Shown: positions 56,412 through 64,000 of the stretch, piece after piece
Numbering within the stretch: the stretch's first letter is position 1
Layout: every line of letters starts with the position of its first letter
Assembly: GCA_041398825.1 (NCBI GenBank)
Contig: JAWKTX010000008.1
Coordinates: forward strand, 1 to 64,000
Origin: Planctomycetaceae bacterium
Lineage (GTDB): Bacteria; Planctomycetota; Planctomycetia; Planctomycetales; Planctomycetaceae
Length of the DNA stretch: 64,000 nucleotides
Direction: 5' to 3'
The notes under the pieces: model-generated
Database searches by the model: none
What the model saw: the letters and a program-made list of their open reading frames with translations, nothing else
What the model was told of the DNA's origin: nothing
Program-made: the position numbers and the translations under genes

Positions 56412-58058
56412 ATGCCGGTTTACCGAGAAAATCTGGAACAACTTCGTCGCGCGTTTCCGCAGCCGATTTCGGATCAGGAACATGATGCGTGGTTTGTTTT
56501 TTCAATGCTGCGTGCCTTCGATCAGGTCGATGCACTGAAATCCGCAAAGCCAATTCTTGGGGATGCGCAGCCCGTGGATTTTGCGGCGGCGGTGAATGCG
56601 ACCGTGCCTGAAGAATCCGGGACGGTGGAAGCGGTATCGCGAGATCTGGTGGAGCACCTTTCCGGTATGTTCATCTGGGGGCACCCCAGATCTCAGGTCA
56701 ATGTTATTCCGCCCCCCTGCATTGCCGGAATTCTCGGTACGGTGCTTCCGGCGATCTACAACCCGAATCTGTGCGGAGAAGAATCCAGCCGTCGTGTCGC
56801 GCTGGCCGAAGCCGAAGCCATCAGCATGACGGCAGCCATGATGGGGTATGACCCGGCAGGATGCAGCGGAGTCTTTACGTTTGGTGGCACAGGCACACTG
56901 CTGTATGCCATTCGGATCGGGATTGAAAAATGCTGCCCGGGCACGATGCAGACAGGCTTGTGTGAAAAGCCAGTTGTTGTTTGCTCTGATCAGGCTCACT
57001 ACGCCACCAAAACAGCTGCGGCATGGCTTGGAATTGGGCTTAACCAGATCGAAGTGATTCCGACCGCGCCAAATAACGAAATCCGAACCTGCCTGTTCGA
57101 ATCCGAACTTCGACGGCTCCTGAAGGAAGGGAAAAAGATTGCCGCGATCGTCGCAACAATGGGGACAACAGATGCCTTTGGTATCGATCATCTTGAGAAA
57201 CTGGTCGAGATTCGCGATCACATGGTGCACGAGTTCTCGCTGGATTACGTTCCGCACATCCATGCGGATGCCGTCATCGGCTGGGCCTGGAGTGCCTTCA
57301 ATGACTACGACTTTGACTCTAATCCACTTGAATTTCCTGATCGAACATTAAGAGCTCTCGCTGGGGCCAATCGCCGAATCCGCCATCTCAGTCTCGCCGA
57401 TTCTATCGGAGTGGACTACCACAAGACGGGATTCGCACCCTATGTCTCCAGTGCAGTGTTCGTTAAAAGGAGCGAAGATTTTCAGCTACTGACGCGCGAC
57501 CAGACGGTGACTCCCTACCTGTTTCAATCCGGGACGTACAATCCGGGAAAGTTCACGCTTGAGACCAGTCGAAGCGGAACTGGCCCCATGGCAGCGCTGG
57601 GTTGTCTGCGATTGTTCGGAAAGACCGGACTTCGAACACTGCTCGCTCATCTGGTGACGATGGCAGAAACGCTGCGCAACCGACTTTCGGCTCAACCAGC
57701 CATCAGTGTGATGAACGCCGACAACTTTGGTCCCGTGACATTGTTTCGCGTCTATCCCGATGACGTTGACACGTTTGAATTCCCGCACCTTGAGCAAACA
57801 GATCAGAAATATGAACCGCTGCTGCATCAATTCAATGACTACAATCGGCGGATTTTCCAACGGGTTCATGCCGAAGCCCTGCGGGGAGAGGGCGTTGTTA
57901 TTTCCATGACCGATCGATTTCGCGAGACCGATTACGGCCAGCCGGTCGTTGCGCTCAAGTCATACATCATGAGCCCGTTTTCTGACTCGCAGTATGTTCA
58001 GGCCGTCGTCGAATCCATCCAGCGGGCTCGTCTAGCAGAAGCGTCCCATCGAACCTGA
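56412..58058 (+). CDS. PLP-dependent group II decarboxylase (glutamate/aromatic amino acid type)
   Basis: A fold-type I PLP enzyme of 548 residues that would decarboxylate an amino acid. Key parts: HPRSQVNVIPPPCIAGILG, GVFTFGGTGTLLYAIRIG, CSDQAHYATKTAAAWLGIG (His stacked on PLP), VATMGTTDAFGID, HIHADAVIGWAWSAF (Asp) and SIGVDYHKTGFAPY, where the Lys of HK binds PLP. The long N-terminal part (about 90 residues) before the core is normal for this group. The amino acid used cannot be told. It ends close to the degenerate region that follows. Confidence 0.9.
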   Translation: MPVYRENLEQLRRAFPQPISDQEHDAWFVFSMLRAFDQVDALKSAKPILGDAQPVDFAAAVNATVPEESGTVEAVSRDLVEHLSGMFIWGHPRSQVNVIPPPCIAGILGTVLPAIYNPNLCGEESSRRVALAEAEAISMTAAMMGYDPAGCSGVFTFGGTGTLLYAIRIGIEKCCPGTMQTGLCEKPVVVCSDQAHYATKTAAAWLGIGLNQIEVIPTAPNNEIRTCLFESELRRLLKEGKKIAAIVATMGTTDAFGIDHLEKLVEIRDHMVHEFSLDYVPHIHADAVIGWAWSAFNDYDFDSNPLEFPDRTLRALAGANRRIRHLSLADSIGVDYHKTGFAPYVSSAVFVKRSEDFQLLTRDQTVTPYLFQSGTYNPGKFTLETSRSGTGPMAALGCLRLFGKTGLRTLLAHLVTMAETLRNRLSAQPAISVMNADNFGPVTLFRVYPDDVDTFEFPHLEQTDQKYEPLLHQFNDYNRRIFQRVHAEALRGEGVVISMTDRFRETDYGQPVVALKSYIMSPFSDSQYVQAVVESIQRARLAEASHRT

Positions 58059-58488
58059 AGATCGCTCAATCGCAGACAGGACAGTGTACACTTCTCTGGT
58101 ATCGAACTGGGCAAGCCCCGCGAGTTCGCCTTCTGGGCAAAACCGCTGAGCTGGTCAGAACCGCAACAATTTGGGCGGTGGACGATAAAGAATGCAGGTA
58201 CGTGTTTGCCCGGAAATCTGTCTTGAAAGATGTTGTCCGAAACAAGCAGCGTGTCACCGCCGGGAGGAATCGACTCCCTGCCGCCATCGTCCACCGCTTT
58301 TGCAAAGAGAGCCGCAATGGTGGCTCGGCCATTATTGTTGGGGGTGAACGTCCTGAGCCTGAATCACTTCTATCGGAAGCTGCAAGGCGACAGGAGCAGC
58401 ATTCCAGAGTAGGACGGCCTTTCCAGGCCGTCGAAAGAAAACCGACGGCCTGGAAAGGCCGTCCTACGAAGTTGCGATCTCTATCGTC
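58059..58488. other. Spacer with a palindrome, no recognisable gene
   Basis: On the minus strand one frame reads RTFTPNNNGRATIAALFAKA and beyond, and may be a gene remnant, but I cannot assign it. The perfect palindrome at 58409-58467 lies at the right end. Confidence 0.4.
58409..58467. repeat. Palindromic element P1 (perfect 25-bp arms)
   Basis: Arms of 25 bases beginning GTAGGACGGCCTTTCCAGG and ending in GGCCGTCCTAC pair perfectly around a 9-base loop. It lies 21 bases beyond the stop of the DUF1552 gene, where it could also end transcription. Related copies P2 and P3 are inside the DUF1592 gene. Confidence 0.95.
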
Positions 58489-59814
58489 TCATGAATTCAC
58501 CTCATTCAACGTGCTAGTGCTGCTTCCGAACGTGTCTGCTTCGATACCAAGCTGCTGCAGCATCGTGACAAACAGGTTGCACAGTGGTTTGTTCTGATCG
58601 CGCCGGAAGGCAGGTGCTGGCCGTGCTGGAAACCGCCACCAGCAAGAAGGATCCGGCAGGTTTGTGTTGTCGTGTGTGTTGGCGTCGCCCATGTTGCTGC
58701 CAAACAGGATCATTGTTCGGTCCAGTAACCGGTCTTCGCCTTCACGAGTTTCGGCAAGCTGTCCGAACAGCTTGCGGAGCAATGTCATTTGCTGATGATC
58801 GGCATCCTGCAGTTGCTGCACCTTCGATTCTGACTGGCCATGATGGCTGAGATTGTGGTAGCCATCGGTTGTGTTCTGATCGGGATGCAGCTTGAACGCG
58901 GGAGTCGCAAAGGCATCAACCATCAGCGTGACGATGCGCGTGGAATCTGATTCCAGCGCCCAGCCTCGCCATCGAAAGCATCAGGTCGAACTTCTCAAAG
59001 AACAACTTCTGGTCGTCAATGTCCTCCGGTGGCTGCTGATCGGTGGTTGGTTTCGGGCGCGTTCCCACTGTCGGGCTGTGTGCAGTCGCTCTTCGATTTC
59101 TCGGACAGATGTGAGGTACTGATCGAGACGCAATTGATCATCGCGACCAAGATGGCTGCGGAACTGCCGCGTATCGTCAAGCAACGTATCGAGAATACTG
59201 CCTCGTTCGTCGAGTTGATGGAGCTGGCGTTTTACAGCATCCTGATCGCCATGGACGAACATCTTTCGAAACAGAGCAGACGCACTGTCTTCGGCGAGCA
59301 ACAGCACACCGTCGCGCGTCCGGGAAAGACTACGGTTCGCCTCGTCGATGTTCACGCCAGGTTGAGCGTAGGAAACCGCGTCACTGGTCCCAATCGTTCA
59401 GCGGCAAATTGATCGAGCGAGATGGTATTGCGAAAGCCGCTCTTTGTCGGGCCGCGAGCTGCCGTGAAAGCAGTTCTCCGTGCTGTGACCACCGTCAACA
59501 TCCGGATGTGAGAGGCCACTGATCACGGTGAAGTCGTCGCGGAACTCAGCCAGATCAGCGAGGTACGGCGAGAGTTCGTAATCGCGTCCCGTCCCCTCGG
59601 GAAAAAACGGCCTGGGCAACACGCCAAGATTGTTGCAGATCAACAGCATCCGCCGCGGAAGTTCCGACTCCGGTTGGTTTGCTGATACTGAATGCAGGCT
59701 GTCCAGAAACGGTAGCTAGCGTGACTCCCGCCCGCGAAGAAAGCGACGACGGTTGAGAGAACGGACGGATTGATGATTGGCGATTGGTGATTTTTGATTG
59801 TTGAAGTGTTTCAT
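58489..59814 (-). pseudogene. DUF1552 protein gene, broken by several frameshifts
   Basis: Read across frames the product is a normal DUF1552 protein of about 440 residues: a Tat-like start (SLNRRRFLRG), RRMLLICNNLGVLPRPFFPE, ISGLSHPDVDGGHSTENCF, NIDEANRSLSRTRDGVLLLA, MVDAFATPAF, DRTMILFGSNMGDANTHDN and LLAGGGFQHGQHL. At least six small indels break it, near 59750, 59720, 59480, 59370, 59070, 58950 and 58680; most are one- or two-base changes in G/C runs and several compensate each other within tens of bases. The ATG at 59814 is followed by a CAATCNN heptamer tract that is part of the coding sequence. Either a young pseudogene or poor consensus sequence. Confidence 0.8.
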
Positions 59815-59893
59815 GGTTGATGTTTCCACGCTGGTTCGTTGCGATTTCCTTCACTCCGAAAACCAACTGTCACCAATCGCCAAACATCAATCC
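59767..59893. repeat. Heptamer tracts forming a 25-bp inverted repeat around the DUF1552 start
   Basis: Left arm 59767-59791 and right arm 59869-59893 pair at 23 of 25 positions (GGATTGATG, then TGGCGATTGGTGA in the left arm). The spacer of 77 bases holds the DUF1552 start codon. Both arms are made of 7-base units of the form GATTGNN, read on the plus strand on the left (59768-59802) and on the minus strand on the right (59872-59892). Confidence 0.85.
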
Positions 59894-60293
59894 GTTTCCC
59901 CTGCATCGATGATTCCTGATTGGTTAAGTTTTTCATCTTGCTGACTACGCTTCGGCTGTTTGACGCTCTTTACGAAGATCGCTGTGAGCTCGTTGCATTC
60001 TTTGATGATGTCCGCCAGTCGTTCGGGTGGACACAACTCTTTGCGTTCGATGATGCGCAGCAAATCAATGTCTCTCTGAGTTCCTTCAAACAGACCTTCA
60101 TCTTGTGAACAAAGTCTCTACGGGACTCGGCAGCGCGAGCTTCTCCATAGTTCGGCGCGGCGATCATGCCTGACCGAACAAGCTGCCCTGCGATGTGATT
60201 CCCTGCCTTTGTGTTCGGTAAAGCCTCTGTCACGTTCAGTACGCGAACAGCAAAGTCAATCAGTCGATCTTCAATATCACCCGCTTTCGTCAT
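59887..60293 (-). pseudogene. Four-helix-bundle protein (S23/IVP family), one frameshift
   Basis: The family was first seen as a protein encoded in 23S rRNA intervening sequences; free copies form pentameric four-helix bundles of unknown role. Visible parts: LIDFAVRVLNVTEALPNTKA, HIAGQLVRSGMIAAPNYGEA and FVHKMKVCLKELRETLI. Then one missing base near 60080 (TTTGCTG instead of the expected TTTGGCTG) shifts the frame. The correct frame continues as RIIERKELCPPERLADIIKE and stops at a TGA inside a GATTGAT unit at 59887. Restored length is about 135 residues, normal for the family. It is placed between DUF1592 and DUF1552, which are usually neighbours. Confidence 0.8.
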
Positions 60294-60327
60294 TCTGCGA
60301 CCTTACTTGCTGATTCCTTCTGATATC

Positions 60328-60390
60328 AAAAATCATCAATCGACAATCATCAATCATCAATCATCAATCATCAATCATCAATCATCAATC
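60328..60390 (-). repeat. GATTGAT heptamer tract, nine units
   Basis: Read on the minus strand: seven GATTGAT units with one GATTGTC and one GATTTTT. It begins at the stop codon of the DUF1592 gene and ends 34 bases before the four-helix-bundle start codon. Because the period is 7, it offers TGA in all three frames. Confidence 0.95.
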
Positions 60391-61483
60391 AATTGTTCCG
60401 CCGAGAAAGATCCGGCTCTGCACCAACGCATGCACAAGATCACGCGCTCGATATCCATCTGCTTCGCAGGCATCGAGCATCGATTCAATCTCCTCGCGAT
60501 CCGAAAATCGGACCGGAGTTCCCGTCGCATAAAGTGTGAACTGATGCAGAAGATTGCCGGGCCAATTGTCGAGGATTGCCTGCAAGAACGGCCTTTAGTT
60601 CGTGGATGTTCTGAAAGCGGTGACCGTCCAGCAGTTGGCCGCTGGCATCGACGGGCTCAGCAAGTGCGTAGGCGAAATCGTGGCCGGCACGGTCTATCCC
60701 GGTAATACGTTCTCCGCTTCGAGTCCGCGATAACGTGTTCGCCAGCCGCCGAGGATGTCGAAGTTCTCCAATGCCAGACCAACGGGATCGAACGCCGCGC
60801 GTCAGCCGGCACAGGATTCCGATTTCGTATGCAGAGCCAACAGCTCGCGAATCGTCTTCGCCCCGCGAATGTCGGGTTCGACCGCAGGGACGCTCGCTGG
60901 CGGAGGCGGTGGCGGTCGCCCGATCAGACGTTCCATGATCCACGCGCCCGCGGACGACGGGTGGGTTGAAGTACCGTTGGCAGTCACTTTCAAAATGGCC
61001 GCCTGTGTCAACAGGCCGCCATGAGGACTTTCATTGGGCAATTGAACCTTTCGCATCTTCGACCCCGTGATCGGTTCCAATCCGTAATGCTGCCAGCCGA
61101 TCATTGGCGTACACAAAGTCCGCATCGATCAGCACGCTCGACGGCAGGTTGTCTCGAATCATCGCAGTAAAGACTGTCCGCGTCTCGCGCTTGCATAGAT
61201 TCAATCAGGTAATCATCGAAGCGATATTCAGGATGTAGCCGAATGTCAGGCTCGTCGCGTCGAATCTTTCGCAGGTCGAGCCAGTAGTCGGTGAAGTTTT
61301 GAACGAAGCGATCGAAGCCGGGAGTGTCGATCAGTCGGTCGGTTTCGCTGCGAAGCGTGTCGGCATCGCAGGTTTCTCGGTCGCAGCCAGCTCCATTAAC
61401 GGTGCATCAGGACGGGTATTCGTCAGAAAGTGCGACAACCGCGAGGCGATGGCGTAGTGATCAAGGCAAGAACTGTTCGGCTC

Positions 61484-61552
61484 GTAGGACGGCCCTTCCG
61501 GGCCGTCGCTTGCATTCACTTTGTTGTCGACGGCCTGCAAAGGCCGTCCCAC
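61484..61552. repeat. Palindromic element P2 inside DUF1592
   Basis: Arms starting GTAGGACGGCCCTTCCGGG and ending AAAGGCCGTCCCAC around a 19-base loop; 69 bp in all, a multiple of three. The host frame stays open across it: LYLREP, then about 27 extra residues, then LDHYAIASRL. Confidence 0.9.
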
Positions 61553-61750
61553 GACAGTGGACGGTTCGCGCAGATAAAGGAAGTGGCTGGAACACAGAAA
61601 CGCCTTGTAACCGGTGAGCATCGCCTCAGGGAACGGGCTCCCTGCTCAAGCCGCTTAAGAATAGGCTGTTCGAACCGGAGCAGTGCATCTTCCGGTACAG
61701 GTTCGCGAGCAGCGATCTTTACGAAACGCCGAAATAGACGTTTCGCTTCT

Positions 61751-61815
61751 GTGGGAGAAGGCATCCTGCCTGTCTGGCTCGTTGGGAGCATCGACAGGCT
61801 GGAAGCCTATCCCAC
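61751..61815. repeat. Palindromic element P4 inside DUF1592
   Basis: Imperfect arms GTGGGAGAAGGCATCCTGCC and GGAAGCCTATCCCAC with TGTC/GACA inside; 65 bp. The host frame is open into it (HRVLFDD then SGIGFQPVDAPNEPDRQDAF) and changes after it to the frame of EAKRLF. Confidence 0.8.
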
Positions 61816-62231
61816 TATCATCAAACAGGACACGATGTGACGGAGGCGGCCATAACTCCGGCGCGATCGGCCCTTCAACTTCCAGCCATTGAAAAGCAAC
61901 ACCCGGCTGGCCGCCTTCAGGAAACGGTGGATAACGATACGTCGGCGGGCCACCGTTGACATTGCGAGCCAGCGGAACTAGCAGACCTAACAGGCTGTAC
62001 TCGAACGTCTCCGTCGGAAGCAGGCGAATAGTGGTCTCATAGATTTCGGGCTCGGGCTGAATGTCGATGATTCCACCCGTTGCCCGAACGTCGCCAGAGA
62101 CGTCCGGGCCCGACGGCTTTCGCGCGCGAAACGTCATCGGCACCGGCTTAGTTGCCGGTTTGAGCTGATACCCTTCCGTCTGCAACACAGCCCGCGGCTG
62201 GAAAAGCGGACCCGGTACTCGAAAGTGTTCC

Positions 62232-62295
62232 GTAGGACGGCCTTTCCATGCCGTCATGTCTGCTCTATCTGTGACGGCCGGAAAGGCCGTCCTAC
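62232..62295. repeat. Palindromic element P3 inside DUF1592
   Basis: Arms GTAGGACGGCCTTTCCATGC and GGAAAGGCCGTCCTAC; 64 bp. It sits exactly between the coding pieces for YYGYPRGFVAKDN and EYRVRFS, which are adjacent in normal family members. In the host frame it brings a TGA stop. Confidence 0.92.
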
Positions 62296-63083
62296 GTTAT
62301 CTTTCGCCACAAATCCACGCGGATATCCGTAATAGGGCCAATGAGCCGACCGGAACAGCGCGGTTCAAGTGCCGGATCGTCTTTCAGGTTGTCGAGTTCC
62401 TTCGCGTCAACCGCCTTGTTGTCCTTCGCAAAGAACATTGCTTCGCGTTCACCGAACGTACTGGTGGCCGAAAACAGTTGCGTCCCCGCCGCTCGATATT
62501 TCGTGGCCGTTGGCAGCTCAGGGTGCACCGGCCATCGCCTGACACAACGCCGCGTCTGCGGCATCAGAGATACGCGGCCAACTGTACGCGGGACATGTCG
62601 AGTGCCGCGGCAGTCTTGTTGAACCGATGGGCCTCACGATCTTCCGGCAGCATGTCGCGAATATCCAGCAGCGGCAGTTTTAGTACGTCCCGCAAATTCT
62701 GTTCGTATTCGTCCCGATTGAGTCGTCGCAACGGCCCGCGACCGTTCTTTGTGACGTCGGTACGATCAGCGTCTGCGATCGTGTCGTACAGTGTCTTGAG
62801 CAGCGTTCGGCGATCGGGATCCGGTAACGCCTGCGGATCGGGCGGCATCTCACCAGAATCGATGCGATCATGAATCAGAATCCAGCGGTCGCGCAGCACT
62901 CGATCGTCTAACGTGAAAGCCAGTGAAGCAAGATCGAGCCCACCCTCTGCCGCTGCGCCAGCATGACAGTCGAGGCAGGTCTCCCGGATCAGTTCACCGA
63001 GCGGCTCGGGAAGTTCCGAGGCGGTTGATTCCGACGAGCCGAGCAACAGCAGCAGGCCCGCTCCGAGCTTGCGAAGGAATTGA

Positions 63084-63147
63084 TGTGGGGCAGGTTTGCA
63101 ACCTGCCAACCTCGTCAAAACAAGGCAGCTTACAAACCTGCCCCACA
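63084..63147. repeat. Palindromic element P5, second family, near the DUF1592 start
   Basis: Arms TGTGGGGCAGGTTTGCAACC and AAACCTGCCCCACA; 64 bp. It lies 22 bases inside the gene, between start codon and signal-like LLLLLG segment. The frame remains open across it and encodes LWGRFVSCLVLTRLAGCKPA. Sequence differs from P1-P3 although size and placement agree. Confidence 0.9.
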
Positions 63148-63165
63148 AGAAATCCACCGACCTGC

Positions 63166-64000
63166 TCACGCTAATATCTCCTCAATCACTTCGCCATGCA
63201 CGTCGGTCAGGCGGAAGTCGCGACCGGCAAAGCGATAGGTGAGACGTTTGTGATCGTAGCCCAGCTGGTGCAGCATTGTGGCATGCAGGTCATGGACAGA
63301 AACAGGATTTTCGACCGCCTTAAAACCGAATTCGTCGGTGGCGCCGTAGATGGTTCCGCCTTTGATTCCGCCCCTGCCATCCACAGCCTGAATAGCCCCA
63401 GATGATTGTGGTCGCGACCTTGTGATGCGCCAGAACCGTTCTGTCCCATCTCGACAGACGGAGTTCTACCGAACTCGCCCGTACAGAATCAGCGTCTTAC
63501 TCAGCAGCCCCCGTTGCTTCAGGTCGATGATCAAAGCGGCCAGCCCCTGGTCACACTGTTCAGCCACTTTGCGATGTTCGCCTTTGATGTTCGAATGGCT
63601 GTCCCACGGCTGCCCATCACCATGCCATGTCTGCACAAACCTGCACGCCGCGTTCCACCAGACGCCGCGCGTCAGCAATTGTCGATTCTGTGGTCCGTCG
63701 CCATACAGCTTCTGAATGTGCTCGGGTTCCTGTGTCACGTCGAATGCTTCCGTCGCTTCGGTCTGCATGCGAAATGCCATTTCGAAAGATTGAATACGTG
63801 CTTCGATGGCGGCTTCTCCGGGACGCTGTTCGAGATGACGCGAGTTCATCTTTTGCAGCAGGTCAAACTGCTGATGCTGTTGAGCACTTGTGAGACGTTC
63901 GTTGCGAATGTCTTTGATCAGCTTCGACGCATCTGTGCCCGAAGTGTCGATCAGCGTTCCCTGATATACGCCCGGAAGAAAAGCGGCTTCGCCAATTCCC
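63166..64000 (-). pseudogene. DUF1501 protein gene, partial at right edge, with frameshifts
   Basis: The C-terminal two thirds of a DUF1501 protein, open to the window edge (GEAAFLPGVYQGTLIDTS). Then come HQQFDLLQKMNSRHLEQRPG, EAFDVTQEPEHIQKLYGDG, FVQTWHGDGQPWDSHSNIKG, LIIDLKQRGLLSKTLILYG, GRDHNHLG, GGTIYGATDEFGFKAVENPV and a normal end VHGEVIEEILA. Small indels lie near 63665 and 63640 (a compensating pair), 63490 and 63400-63375, mostly in G runs such as GGGGG read as GGG. The TGA overlaps the DUF1592 GTG, so the two were one operon. Confidence 0.82.

Larger units (their letters stand above)
60385..63169 (-). pseudogene. DUF1587-DUF1592-DUF1588-DUF1585 cytochrome-type gene, broken and invaded by palindromes
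   Basis: The usual partner of DUF1552. It starts at a GTG overlapping the DUF1501 stop (GTGA) with GAGGAG upstream. Read across frames it holds ETCLDCHAG (cytochrome-type), LRRLNRDEYEQNLRDVLKL (DUF1587), FRARKPSGPDVSG, EAKRLFRRFVKIAAREPVPE, HYAIASRLSHFLTNTRPDA (DUF1592), KVTANGTSTHPSSAGAW (DUF1588) and EEIESMLDACEADGYRARDL (DUF1585). The second Cys motif, expected as CAGCHARFDP, reads CAG then stop. Four palindromes (P2-P5) interrupt it, and many small indels shift the frame. Non-functional as read. Confidence 0.8.

Noticed and set aside
58178..58597. Plus-strand frame across palindrome P1
   Set aside because: It runs through the palindrome and antisense to DUF1552; no conserved sequence.
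60328..60390. Short regular repeats as a possible CRISPR array
   Set aside because: The units are 7 bp in direct tandem without spacers; no cas genes.
58409..63147. Palindromes as ends of an insertion sequence
   Set aside because: No transposase lies between any two copies, and each palindrome is a self-contained hairpin.

Overview
The window reads as a piece of a planctomycete chromosome. The best markers are the planctomycete-type surface and cytochrome gene sets (DUF1501, DUF1549/DUF1553, DUF1552 and DUF1592 families, here in four separate loci), two very long membrane-anchored proteins of the kind found in these bacteria, moderate-to-high GC, and many short or strand-switching transcription units. 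I cannot name a species. No rRNA, tRNA, CRISPR array or complete insertion sequence was found.

Layout. 0.1-6.2 kb: folK and a lone Flp-type pilin on the minus strand, then pyrF, a glycosyltransferase, a FemAB/BioF2-like acyltransferase and a FetB-like permease on the plus strand. 6.4-15.5 kb: a 1149-residue DUF4175-like membrane protein coupled to a squalene-cyclase-fold protein, an anchored Ser-rich protein, dgt and holA. 15.9-30.6 kb: a long minus-strand run with a LamG-DUF1549-DUF1553 protein, an EEP-family hydrolase, a VWA/amidotransferase-like membrane protein, a nucleoside hydrolase, a fused FAD/Fe-S oxidoreductase, a zinc-ribbon membrane protein, a polytopic membrane protein and folE. 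30.9-43.5 kb: sulfotransferase and HAD phosphatase (plus), a MacB-permease/PSD1/DUF1501 operon (minus) divergent from a TolC-like lipoprotein, a metallophosphoesterase and a TauD-like dioxygenase. 43.9-58.1 kb: a truncated SDR gene, a CrtI-like oxidoreductase, a dihydroorotate dehydrogenase-like protein, carB, an ABC-2 permease, a HEAT-repeat protein, a 635-residue unknown and a PLP decarboxylase. 58.4-64 kb: a broken DUF1501-DUF1592-DUF1552 cluster full of frameshifts, invaded by palindromes and interrupted by a four-helix-bundle gene with heptamer repeats.

Functional links: pyrF, carB and the dihydroorotate dehydrogenase-like gene belong to pyrimidine synthesis; folE and folK to pterin/folate synthesis; dgt and holA to dNTP balance and replication. 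Three permeases of ABC type lack an ATPase gene nearby.

The most unusual material is non-coding. (1) A dispersed element of about 93 bp, foldable along its length, occurs three times just after stop codons (14244, 15687, 54111). (2) Palindromes of about 60-70 bp sit inside or next to the DUF1592 and DUF1552 reading frames, some keeping the frame open, much like Rickettsia palindromic elements. (3) GATTGNN heptamers flank a four-helix-bundle gene placed between DUF1592 and DUF1552. (4) At three places a gene's stop codon is the first TGA of a tandem repeat whose period is 7 or 14 bp, so that TGA recurs in all three frames.
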